From the NCBI RefSeq assembly GCF_014638355.1, contig NZ_BMFK01000004.1:1-64000 (forward strand): a stretch of 64,000 nt of DNA, read 5' to 3'. The first letter of the stretch is position 1. Each line of letters begins with the position of its first letter. This document shows, piece after piece, positions 34,846 through 42,096 of the stretch. The DNA comes from Priestia taiwanensis (GTDB lineage Bacteria > Bacillota > Bacilli > Bacillales > Bacillaceae_G). A program made the translations under genes and the position numbers. The notes under the pieces were generated by a model, which was given only the letters and a program-made list of their open reading frames with translations, made no database searches and was not told where the DNA came from.

Positions 34846-35447
34846 CTATGCGCCTGTACTTTTTCTATGAACGCTTCTATACTTAGTTCCTGTATGATCC
34901 GTAGATTACTGTTTATTGTGTAGGTATGTTCGGTGATTAGGAGTATATTCGGGAATTGCTTCTTATCTTGTGGCTGCCACGGTTCTAATTCCCACTCCCT
35001 TGAATGATAATAACGTTCGTATCGCTGTATCTTTGCTTCCATTACTTTATTCGAGTAGACTGATCGTTGTACTTCGATAAGGAATGGTCCATTCATCCAT
35101 ATAGCAAACATATCCGGTTCACACATCCCTTTCGAGTATTTCGGTTCTATTGCTACTGAACGCGGTTTGCTATGTGCACACATCTTCTTGTACGTATCTA
35201 CTATCGATAAGAAATGCGGGATTTTCTGACTGTCTCTACGTATCGGTGACGGCTTAGCGAAATATACAAACTGTCGGCCATCTTTGTTGACTTCGACCGC
35301 TCCTTCAAGGCGTAGTCGTTTCATTACATTATTGCAACAGGTCACTGCCTTTTTCAAACCGGCGAAATGCAAATCGATGATGTCGTCTCTCGATAAACAC
35401 CGAAAGCGAATCAAGTCGTCTAGGATACGTTTGTCTCTAGTATTCAT
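34824..35447 (-). CDS. Replication-relaxation family protein
   Basis: 207 residues. N-terminal winged helix (TRDKRILDDLIRFRCLSRDD, then CCNNVMKRLRLEGAVEV) and a C-terminal nuclease-like fold with YSKGMCEPDMFAIW and FLIEVQRSVYSNKVMEAKIQRY, i.e. D...ExQ spacing resembling PD-(D/E)xK enzymes. Matches the 'replication-relaxation' family (PF13814 as remembered) that accompanies FtsK-type ATPases in Gram-positive plasmids. ATGA overlap with the FtsK gene shows translational coupling. Confidence 0.8.
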   Translation of the reverse strand: MNTRDKRILDDLIRFRCLSRDDIIDLHFAGLKKAVTCCNNVMKRLRLEGAVEVNKDGRQFVYFAKPSPIRRDSQKIPHFLSIVDTYKKMCAHSKPRSVAIEPKYSKGMCEPDMFAIWMNGPFLIEVQRSVYSNKVMEAKIQRYERYYHSREWELEPWQPQDKKQFPNILLITEHTYTINSNLRIIQELSIEAFIEKVQAHSKTPSRS

Positions 35448-36601
35448 CGCCCACTACCTCCGTCGAAAGCCTCGAATAGTATATCTTCGTTATCTACTTG
35501 CTTAGGCTTCGGCGTTACTTTATACGGGGCAAGTAACACCTTCGCTTTTTCCAAATCTAAGTAAGGTGCTTGTATTTCCGTAAGCTCAACCGACTTCATT
35601 AAGAAGCGTCCTTTCTCCGTTAACGATTCCGCCCCAGGTACTCCGATTATCTTCGAGTTAATCAAGTCCGCGCACTTAAAACCCATGCGTACCGTTAAAT
35701 TGTTCTTTAGCTTGCCGTCGAGTACGTCGGCGTCTGGTCGTTGCATCGATAGTATTAAGAAGACGCCTAACGCACGCCCCACCGCCGATATATCCTCGAT
35801 TACTTCCATTATCGCTTCTTCTTTTTTCAGGAATGCCACTTCATCTATGCATAAGACAAGGTACGGCAATTTATCCTTTCTGGTACGGTTGTAATCGTCA
35901 ATATGGCTTAGTTCTGCTTCGTCTAGCAAGTCGCCCCTACGTTCGATTTCTGCGCGTACACTAAAAATCATTTTGGATAATTGGTGTACTCGATTACATA
36001 CCTCTTCCACATGCGCTACATTACGGAACAAATGAAATTCACTACGTTTCATATCGGCAAGGTATAAGCGTAATTGCGACGGATCGTTATGCAAAATTAA
36101 CGTAGTCAGTATCGAACGTAACTGCGTACTTTTACCGCTACCCGTTTCCCCTGCGATAAGTAAATGTGGTGACGTCACCATGTCGTAGATAATCGGTGTA
36201 CCTTCGATACTAGTACCGCAATAAATCGGTAGCAGTACCTTTTTACATAATCTGCTTACTGAATCGTAATCGTAGTCGAACGGTTCTACGTCGATAACTT
36301 TCGCTCTTACAGTCAACGTAAACTGCTTTACCGTCCCGTCGAATGAAATATGTTCGCCAAATACTTGTTGAAATACGTACAAGTGCTTATCGAATAGCTG
36401 CGGATTGATTCCGTCGGGTAGCGTGAAAGTGTACGTAGTGTAGTCGGTGTGTTCTTTTATCGAATGGATTATCGGTAGTATGTGTAGCTCTTTACCTGCT
36501 CCGTTTTTATACTTCAAATAAACGCCGGCTAATTCAAAAGCTTTGACTAACGGTTGTTTTAGTTGATACTGACGATGTAAGTTGCGTAGGTATTGGATCA
36601 T
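35444..36601 (-). CDS. FtsK/SpoIIIE (HerA)-type DNA translocase
   Basis: 385 residues. Walker A IAGETGSGKST (about 150-160), Walker B YLVLCIDEVAF (about 250), and a RPDADVLDGKLKNNLTVRMGFK region carrying the FtsK arginine finger and sensor. Lacks its own transmembrane helices and the FtsK gamma domain; compare TraB of actinomycete plasmids, which moves double-stranded DNA between cells. It overlaps by 4 bp (ATGA) both the upstream 58-residue membrane protein and the downstream replication-relaxation gene, forming a tight three-gene operon. Confidence 0.88.
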   Translation of the reverse strand: MIQYLRNLHRQYQLKQPLVKAFELAGVYLKYKNGAGKELHILPIIHSIKEHTDYTTYTFTLPDGINPQLFDKHLYVFQQVFGEHISFDGTVKQFTLTVRAKVIDVEPFDYDYDSVSRLCKKVLLPIYCGTSIEGTPIIYDMVTSPHLLIAGETGSGKSTQLRSILTTLILHNDPSQLRLYLADMKRSEFHLFRNVAHVEEVCNRVHQLSKMIFSVRAEIERRGDLLDEAELSHIDDYNRTRKDKLPYLVLCIDEVAFLKKEEAIMEVIEDISAVGRALGVFLILSMQRPDADVLDGKLKNNLTVRMGFKCADLINSKIIGVPGAESLTEKGRFLMKSVELTEIQAPYLDLEKAKVLLAPYKVTPKPKQVDNEDILFEAFDGGSGR

Positions 36602-36774
36602 AAGAACAACTCCACCGCCTTGGCTATTGCCAAGGCCCCGAGTAATACAATCGAACCTTTTACGCCTTTATCAACTGCCTTCGAAGCTAACAAATGACCG
36701 TTTGCAATCAAATACTTCTCTACGCTATGTGATACGATTACCAACCCACCTACCAACAACACAACACCTATCAT
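36598..36774 (-). CDS. 58-residue membrane protein coupled to FtsK pump
   Basis: Two hydrophobic helices: MIGVVLLVGGLVIVS at the N terminus and IVLLGALAIAKAVELF at the C terminus, joined by a charged loop (SVEKYLIANGHLLASKAVDK). Strong site GGGAGGAG before ATG; its TGA overlaps the FtsK ATG. Too short for many gene finders. Position and size recall Spd spread proteins that work with TraB, and it may anchor the soluble FtsK-like ATPase in the membrane (inference). Confidence 0.75.
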   Translation of the reverse strand: MIGVVLLVGGLVIVSHSVEKYLIANGHLLASKAVDKGVKGSIVLLGALAIAKAVELFL

Positions 36775-37083
36775 GTTGACTCCTCCCTATTAAACACTTT
36801 TTCGAAACCCTGCTACACCACACCTTTAACGGCTTATTACCTTGGTAACGTTACTACGGTAGATACCAAGGTCATTACCTTAGTAAGTACAAGCTAAGTT
36901 ACTGTGGTACCTACCTTGGTAACCATACGTCAACTTGCGTGCGTTCCTACCTTGGTAGTTACCTTAGTAATATATACCACTAAGTTGGAACAAAAATGCC
37001 TGTACATTGGAACTTTTATTTTTATAAAGGTTATACGGTACAAGTATCGAATAGTCTATATAAAAACGAAAGGAGCATGATTA
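36775..37083. other. Intergenic region with tandem 12-bp repeats
   Basis: 308 bp between the divergent FtsK operon and an XRE gene. Mostly occupied by the repeat array at 36837-36970; also two TTGGAAC direct repeats (36984, 37008). Confidence 0.65.
36837..36970. repeat. Array of palindromic 12-bp iterons (TTACCTTGGTAA family)
   Basis: Copies at 36837 (TTACCTTGGTAA), 36850 (degenerate), 36863 (ATACCAAGGTCA), 36875 (TTACCTTAGTAA), 36899 (TTACTGTGGTAC), 36911 (CTACCTTGGTAA), 36947 (CTACCTTGGTAG), 36959 (TTACCTTAGTAA). Spacing is 12-13 bp within runs and multiples of 12 across gaps. Could be operators of the adjacent XRE protein, replication iterons, or loading sites of the FtsK pump. Confidence 0.8.
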
Positions 37084-37308
37084 ATGGAAAGCCGACTAAG
37101 ACAAATATTAGACGAACGTGGAATAAAATACTCACATGTTGCCAATAAAATCGGAATGCGAAAAAGTAGAATGACTGATATTGTCGGCGGAGCTACTCCG
37201 TCTCTAAAAAACGCTTGTCGAATAGCTAAGTTACTCGATTTATCGGTCGAGTATATTTGGTACGAGAAAGAAGAAACACCGGACACCGCTCAACCTACTA
37301 ACTCGTAA
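37084..37308 (+). CDS. XRE-family HTH regulator
   Basis: 74 residues. LRQILDERGIKYSHVANKIG and MTDIVGGATPSLKNACRIAKLLDLSVEYIW form a typical Cro/C1 domain. AAGGAG lies before ATG. Divergent from the FtsK operon across the iteron array, so it probably represses that operon. Its 3' end overlaps the convergent replication-type gene by 19 bp. Confidence 0.85.
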   Translation: MESRLRQILDERGIKYSHVANKIGMRKSRMTDIVGGATPSLKNACRIAKLLDLSVEYIWYEKEETPDTAQPTNS

Positions 37309-38057
37309 TATAACTTGTCCAACTTACGTTGCAGCACTCCGTAGTAATACGCAAATGTGTTACGAACCCTACCGCCTTTCAACTTACGTATCGTCTGTTT
37401 AAATGCGTCTAAGCCAACGTTTAATAACACATCGCTATCGTATGCCATTTCGAGGTAGTACGTGGAAATACGGTAAATGCGGTAGTATTCTTCGATCGTT
37501 TTAGCATCGGTAAAGAAGCATTTCACTAAATCCGTGAATCGCTTAGGAACATGATCGCCGACGTATGAGCTGTCAAGCGCGTCCATACGTTTATTTATAA
37601 TACTGTTAGATTCAGTAAGGTTATTAGCTTTAATAGGTGCGTCAATTGTCGTTGATTGCGGTACTTCTTTCGACGTTTCTTCGGCTACTTCGTTGGCTAC
37701 CTTCTCCGTTACGTATACATTAAATACGTACACGTTATGTGCTTGATACCCACGTTTTGCGGTATTGTGTACTTCTACTAATCCGAAAGCCTTCGCTTTG
37801 CGTAGCATCCTCTCGAACGAGCTACGAGATATACCAATAGTATCGTTATGTGTTGCGGATACTAACGTGCCTATCTTCGCGTTACATACGCCTGGTACCT
37901 TTGCAGCAAAGCGAATAAGATGCTTAAGCGCTACTACCTCGGCTTTAGTGAACTCCGCTTTAACGTCAACTAGCCACTGTTCTACGTTATTATTAAAGTC
38001 CTTTAGATCACGGAACTGCGACAGATGCTTAAAATTATCGATATGGCCCGCTTGCAT
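37290..38057 (-). CDS. Winged-helix protein, putative replication initiator
   Basis: 255 residues. First half: FTKAEVVALKHLIRFAAKVPG, CNAKIGTLVSATHNDTIGISRSSFERMLRKAKAFGLVEVH (in parts), a winged helix of the kind found at the N terminus of plasmid and phage initiators and DnaD-like proteins. Second half helical and basic, ending in RNTFAYYYGVLQRKLDKLYYELV. Very good site GAGGAGG. Position between integrase and FtsK operon suits a Rep protein; a transcription factor is the alternative. Confidence 0.55.
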   Translation of the reverse strand: MQAGHIDNFKHLSQFRDLKDFNNNVEQWLVDVKAEFTKAEVVALKHLIRFAAKVPGVCNAKIGTLVSATHNDTIGISRSSFERMLRKAKAFGLVEVHNTAKRGYQAHNVYVFNVYVTEKVANEVAEETSKEVPQSTTIDAPIKANNLTESNSIINKRMDALDSSYVGDHVPKRFTDLVKCFFTDAKTIEEYYRIYRISTYYLEMAYDSDVLLNVGLDAFKQTIRKLKGGRVRNTFAYYYGVLQRKLDKLYYELVG

Positions 38058-38136
38058 GATTACGTCCTCCTCGTAAGAGAACGCCCGGCTAGAATCGCTT
38101 ACTATGTCACCGAAAAGGGCATAGCTAAATAAGCCT

Positions 38137-38165
38137 TGTTAACATCCATTTTTTTGGATATAATA
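38137..38165 (+). promoter_or_regulatory. Promoter of small RNA with internal palindrome
   Basis: -35 TTGTTA (38137-38142), 17-bp spacer, -10 TATAAT (38160-38165). The spacer carries ATCCA-N6-TGGAT (38145-38160), a likely operator. Confidence 0.7.
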
Positions 38166-38171
38166 AGGGTA

Positions 38172-38254
38172 CGATAAATTTTGTTGTGGGATCATTGGTT
38201 ATTTGCCGTAACCTACCCACCGAGGGAGCGTCTTTGCCGGACGTTCCTTTTTTA
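38172..38254 (+). ncRNA. Candidate structured small RNA with duplicated loop
   Basis: A good promoter, no start codon with a ribosome site, then a two-part stem (GTGGG 38187-38191/CCCAC 38217-38221 enclosing GGTTA 38198-38202/TAACC 38210-38214) and a terminator hairpin (GGAGCGTC/GACGTTCC, 38226-38248, T6). Both hairpin loops read TTTGCCG exactly. About 83 nt. Divergent from the replication-type gene and converging on the integrase 3' end, so it could act in trans or through overlap. Not matched to a known family. Confidence 0.6.
38226..38254 (+). terminator. Terminator of the small RNA
   Basis: GGAGCGTC-TTTGCCG-GACGTTCC stem (one G-U) followed by T6. Confidence 0.85.
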
Positions 38255-38269
38255 TTTGTTTTTTATTTC

Positions 38270-39298
38270 TTACCTCGTTCTTTTCAACTTCGTTAATGGC
38301 GAATACTCGTCGTGACTTCTACGCATTTCCTCAACGTCCATCTGTATGTAACGCCTCATAGTACGTATATCCGATCACCCTCCGATTTTCTGCAACGTGA
38401 ACGCGTCACAACCGTTTAAAATCATATTCTTAGCCCACGTATGCCTATAAACATGCGCCGTTACCTTCTTGCCCCCTACTCCTGCTTTCTCCGCGTAATG
38501 TTTCAACCGCTTGTTAAAGTGATTCGCCCCTAACGGTTCGCCGTAGCTAGATAAGAAAATCCTATCTGTCTTGAAATGCGCTTTATTCTCGCCTATAAGC
38601 TGCAACAATAGCTTTGTAACGTGTGTAGATACCGGTACTAACCTCGGTCGTCTATTCTTGCTCTTATCCGACTGTATGGTAATAAACCGTGTCTGAAAGT
38701 CAATGTCTGCCGCACGTAGCCCCATTAATTCTTGTATACGTAATCCCGAATCTAGTAACACGTTTATTCCAACGTAATCCCTAAACCCTACGAAATCGCG
38801 TAAATCGGGTTGTTGTAATATCGCTTTGACGTCCTCATCGGTAAAACAATTCGTAAGATCGTTCTCGTCTTGGCGAAGTAACTTAATGCGCTCCATCGGA
38901 TTCACTTCGATAAGTTCCTCACGGTACAAATGATTGAATAACGCACGTATTGTACGTAAGTTAATATTTATCGTCGTATCACTAAGTCCTATCCCCTGCT
39001 TGTCCGCATCGATAAACTTATGACCGTCGTAACGTTTCTTATCGTACTTCATGTAATTGATATAGTTTCGGAATACTTCCGTCTCTATTTCGTCGACATA
39101 CGTCACCTCATAATTTCCGGTTAGCCACTCCGTAAAATAGCGCCACATCTTCGTGTAATCTCTCAAAGTTAAATCTCGACAACCTTCCGCCCGCTTTCCC
39201 GATATTACAATATCTACCGCCTGTTGCAACGTCAGTTGCGGGTAGCTCTTACTATTACCGCTAACCTTAGTAACCCGTTGTTTCTTCTTTAACGCCAA
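38270..39298 (-). pseudogene. Tyrosine recombinase (integrase), interrupted by in-frame TGA
   Basis: Reads 307 residues to a TGA at 38375-38377, then 34 more codons in the same frame (SDIRTMRRYIQMD...) to TAA at 38270. Domains: N-terminal SAM-like core-binding domain (about 15-110) and the catalytic domain with R in DSGLRIQELMGL, HxxR in HVYRHTWAKNM. The TGA falls where homologues have Trp or His (KIGG-W-SDIRTM), and the nucleophilic Tyr (RRYIQ) lies after it. As written the protein would lack its nucleophile. TTG start; the ribosome site is buried in a hairpin. Adjacent to attR, as expected for the element's integrase. Confidence 0.88.
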
Positions 39299-39305
39299 AA
39301 TAAAA

Positions 39306-39343
39306 GACCTCCCTAACGATTAAATTTCATCGCTAAGAAGGTC
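39306..39343 (-). promoter_or_regulatory. Hairpin sequestering the integrase ribosome site / attenuator
   Basis: 15-bp arms (39306-39320, 39329-39343) pair completely with three G-U pairs around an 8-nt loop on the minus strand. The 3' arm contains the Shine-Dalgarno AGGGAGG, and TTTTATTTTG follows, so it can act as terminator or translation block just before the TTG start. Confidence 0.65.
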
Positions 39344-39473
39344 GGTATCCACAATCGTATATTGAACGTTTTAGGGTCGTTTATATACCCATCGATACTT
39401 GTTTTTGCGCGGTCTAAATCGTGCAATTAACAATCCTCCGCCTCAGTTTTCGACTAGACTATCGTAGTCCAAG

Positions 39474-39568
39474 GCTTAACACTCTTCTGGCTTACCGGCG
39501 TTTGTTGCCGTACGGAATGACGATCCACACCCACATGATGCAATCGCATTTGGATTATCAATTGTAAA
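39474..39568. repeat. attR: 95-bp repeat within yutM
   Basis: Identical to 19382-19476. This copy completes the reading frame of the functional yutM gene, so integration keeps the host gene intact. Confidence 0.92.
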
Positions 39569-39829
39569 CCCTCCGCCTAACATCGATTCCTTGTAATCAA
39601 TGATAACACCTTTTACAATTGGTGCACTCTCTTCGTCTACTAAAATATGCACACCGTAGAACTCTAAGACTGTATCGTCATCCTTCTTCTCTTCTTCAAA
39701 TCCTAAACCATACGAAAGACCACTACACCCGCCACCATGTACCGCAAGACGAACGAATCCACTTTCTTTCTCTTCTGCTTTTAACATATCTTTAATCTGC
39801 AATGCAGCTTGTTCTGTTACTGTAATCAT
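39476..39829 (-). CDS. yutM: A-type Fe-S carrier (HesB/ErpA/YutM)
   Basis: 117 residues. Contains the three family cysteines: GGGCSGLSYGLGF and the C-terminal SCGCGSSF. Delivers Fe-S clusters to apo-enzymes. AGGAGG precedes the ATG. It lies 16 bp after dapF and forms an operon with it. Its 3' end is the element's attachment site, and its native terminator is now at 19334-19372, so transcripts run into the element. Confidence 0.93.
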   Translation of the reverse strand: MITVTEQAALQIKDMLKAEEKESGFVRLAVHGGGCSGLSYGLGFEEEKKDDDTVLEFYGVHILVDEESAPIVKGVIIDYKESMLGGGFTIDNPNAIASCGCGSSFRTATNAGKPEEC

Positions 39830-39845
39830 ATTCTCTACCTCCTAC

Positions 39846-40694
39846 TTAATAATAAAAGACTCCGTTACAAATCACTTCTGCCGGCCCTTTCATAATGACA
39901 TTTCCCTCGTTTGTCCATGTAATCATTAAATCCCCACCTGCTAAGTGCACAATAATTTCTTCATGTTTTGCGACTTTCTCCATACACGTTGCAACAACCA
40001 CTGCGGCACACGCTCCTGTGCCACATGCTTGTGTCACGCCAGAGCCACGCTCCCATACACGGAAATGTATTTCATGTTCATTTATAATTTCAATGAATTC
40101 CACATTTACACCGTCAGGGAATAAGTCATGTTTCTCTACAACTGGCCCAAGTATTGTAAGCGGTGCTTCTTCAATCTCTTCAACAAGCGTTACAGCATGT
40201 GGATTCCCCATCGATACACATGAGAAGAAATAATCTCTTCCATTAAAAGGTAAAATAACATCACTCTTCTCTCCTGCTACATTTACTGGAATACTAGCTG
40301 GCTCAAAACGTGGTACTCCCATATCAACAGATATGAATGTTACCACTCCGTTCTCTACAAACACTTCTGCTGTTACAATGCCAGATAATGTTTCAATTGT
40401 AAAGACGTTATCCGTTACTAGATTATGCTCATATGCATACTTTGCAACACAACGAAGACCGTTCCCACAGTTTTTTGCTTCCGAACCATCATTATTGAAT
40501 ACACGCATCTTCACCGCAGCTCGATCAGATGGGCAAATTAAAATCATGCCGTCTGATCCAATTCCTGTGTATATATTCGATACTTTTACCGCAATCGTTA
40601 CTAATTCCTCTTCTAGCAATGATTCTTTGAACATATTGACGTATATATAGTTATTACCCAATCCATGCATTTTAGTAAATTGGAAACTTCTCAT
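39846..40694 (-). CDS. dapF: Diaminopimelate epimerase
   Basis: 282 residues, cytosolic. Converts LL- to meso-diaminopimelate for lysine and peptidoglycan. The two catalytic cysteines are visible in [14 protein letters not shown] and [11 protein letters not shown], and the [12 protein letters not shown] start is typical. Full length. First gene of the dapF-yutM operon. Confidence 0.95.
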   Translation of the reverse strand: MRSFQFTKMHGLGNNYIYVNMFKESLLEEELVTIAVKVSNIYTGIGSDGMILICPSDRAAVKMRVFNNDGSEAKNCGNGLRCVAKYAYEHNLVTDNVFTIETLSGIVTAEVFVENGVVTFISVDMGVPRFEPASIPVNVAGEKSDVILPFNGRDYFFSCVSMGNPHAVTLVEEIEEAPLTILGPVVEKHDLFPDGVNVEFIEIINEHEIHFRVWERGSGVTQACGTGACAAVVVATCMEKVAKHEEIIVHLAGGDLMITWTNEGNVIMKGPAEVICNGVFYY

Positions 40695-40783
40695 CTTATC
40701 ACCTGCATTTTTTTATTACACTAAGTATATAATGACTTTCTTTTGTTAACAATGATAACATCCCCCGTTTCTCATTATAAAAA

Positions 40784-40818
40784 AAGGAGGTTCTACTTAT
40801 TAGAACCTTCTTTTTTTG
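40784..40818 (+). terminator. Terminator-like hairpin between divergent genes
   Basis: AAGGAGGTTCTA/TAGAACCTTCTT stem with a T7 tail, but no gene ends nearby on either strand. May end an unannotated short transcript or be the relic of a lost gene. Confidence 0.6.
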
Positions 40819-40947
40819 TTATTCACTGAATCTTAACCAGAACATTCTACCTAACAAACAGACGCGCAAATAATCCCTTTCACCTATCCATAAAATCAAG
40901 TATAATATTCCTAAAGTTCTATCATTATCCAATAAGGAATGATTCAT

Positions 40948-41640
40948 TTGACACTAACGATTGAACCAACATATCAAGTAAACATCCATTGTCCGTTGTG
41001 TGAACTATCCTTTTCATCTACGAAAGTACGCAGTAGTCACATTCGTGTGACAACAAGAGATGCCGATTTTTGCACACACTTTGTCGATGAAACGATTAAC
41101 CCACACCTATATTATGTAAGCGTTTGCCATTATTGTGGCTATGCATCTTCACGACATTTCTCCACAACGTTCCATGAAAAAGCTGTACAAATAATTTACC
41201 AATCTATTTCTACACAGTGGAAAGGAAAAAATTATAGTGGGGTTCGAACAACAACAGAAGCTATCGAAACATACAAACTAGCTATTTATTGTGGCATTAT
41301 CAAAAAAGAAAAACAATATGCGTTAGCAGGATTATATATGCGCTTAGCATGGCTTTATAGAAAAGGACAAGATGAACAGAATGAACATCGCTTCCTATCT
41401 CTAGCCTTACAAGCATATCAATCATCTTATACGAACTGTGATTTTGAACATTCGACGATGTCAGAACCACTTATTTTATATATGATTGGTGAACTACACC
41501 TCCGTTTAGAGAATATCCCAGATGCCATTCGGACGTTTTCAAAGGTTGTTTCTCATCCATCTAAGAAGATGGAACCTATGATTGTAGAAAAAGCTCGCGA
41601 TCAATGGCAATTTGTACGCCAGCAACAAAAAAAGCAATAG
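40948..41640 (+). CDS. DUF2225 protein
   Basis: About 231 residues. CPLCELSF and CHYCGYASS form a zinc-ribbon-like N terminus, followed by TPR-like helices (ALAGLYMRLAWLYRKGQDEQ; IGELHLRLENIPDAIRTFS). Fits DUF2225. Function unknown. TTG start chosen 9 nt after AAGGA; the ATG directly abutting the site is unlikely. Confidence 0.82.
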   Translation: MTLTIEPTYQVNIHCPLCELSFSSTKVRSSHIRVTTRDADFCTHFVDETINPHLYYVSVCHYCGYASSRHFSTTFHEKAVQIIYQSISTQWKGKNYSGVRTTTEAIETYKLAIYCGIIKKEKQYALAGLYMRLAWLYRKGQDEQNEHRFLSLALQAYQSSYTNCDFEHSTMSEPLILYMIGELHLRLENIPDAIRTFSKVVSHPSKKMEPMIVEKARDQWQFVRQQQKKQ

Positions 41641-41645
41641 ATAAG

Positions 41646-41675
41646 AAAAAGATGCACATAACGTGCATCTTTTTG
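41646..41675. terminator. Bidirectional terminator
   Basis: AAAAAGATGCAC/GTGCATCTTTTT stem between DUF2225 and yuzB. Confidence 0.9.
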
Positions 41676-41678
41676 TCT

Positions 41679-41918
41679 TCAAAACATCGGATTTTCTTCT
41701 AGATGTGTATATACATTATCGATTAACTCTTCCGGTGTATCGCCCGTTACAACATCGCCATTTACAAGTGCAAACATTCCCTCATAGCAGATACCACAGT
41801 ATCCTAGACAACCATATTCCATGACATCTAAGTTCACGTCTCTCTCTAGTGCTTCTCTCGCCTTTTGAGAACCGTTTGCTAAATTACTCACACAAAATTC
41901 AATTAATGGTTTGATCAT
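41679..41918 (-). CDS. yuzB: DUF1450 protein YuzB
   Basis: 79 residues with CVSNLANG near the N terminus and [19 protein letters not shown], a ferredoxin-like [2Fe-2S]/thioredoxin-type cysteine arrangement. Family of unknown function, always near NDH-2-like yutJ in Bacillus. GGTGG precedes the ATG. Confidence 0.85.
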   Translation of the reverse strand: MIKPLIEFCVSNLANGSQKAREALERDVNLDVMEYGCLGYCGICYEGMFALVNGDVVTGDTPEELIDNVYTHLEENPMF

Positions 41919-42096
41919 CGTTATCCACCTTCTTTACTACTACTTTTTACTGTACATTTATCTATCTTAATCGTCAACTCCCAAGCGAATTACAAACGTT
42001 CAAATAATTGTTAAAAATATATTAATTCGTTATAATTTAAATGAGTTACAATATATAGTTTTCATTTATTTTTTTCCATACAAAGGGGATGTCAGA

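Larger units (their letters stand above)
19382..39568. mobile_element. Integrative element (~20.1 kb) inserted in the 3' end of yutM/erpA
   Basis: Bounded by 95-bp direct repeats; interrupts an otherwise normal Bacillus gene order. Encodes a tyrosine recombinase next to attR, a serine resolvase, an FtsK/HerA DNA pump with a small membrane partner and a replication-relaxation protein, a helicase-like ATPase, a sigma factor, an AimR/AimP-like peptide system, XRE repressors, a tape-measure-like protein and a Cys-rich VLP-type protein. Codons with CG (TACG, CGTA) look commoner than in the flanks. No capsid, terminase, relaxase or type IV secretion genes are seen. Best described as a plasmid-like, possibly self-transmissible integrative element, now probably fixed because the integrase is interrupted. 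Confidence 0.9.

Noticed and set aside
36837-36970. CRISPR or tandem coding repeat
   Set aside because: Units are 12-13 bp, near-palindromic and degenerate, with no spacers and no open frame.
19382-39568. A complete prophage
   Set aside because: Only a tape-measure-like gene, an arbitrium pair and XRE repressors suggest phage. No terminase, portal, capsid, tail sheath/tube, baseplate, holin or endolysin gene could be found on either strand.
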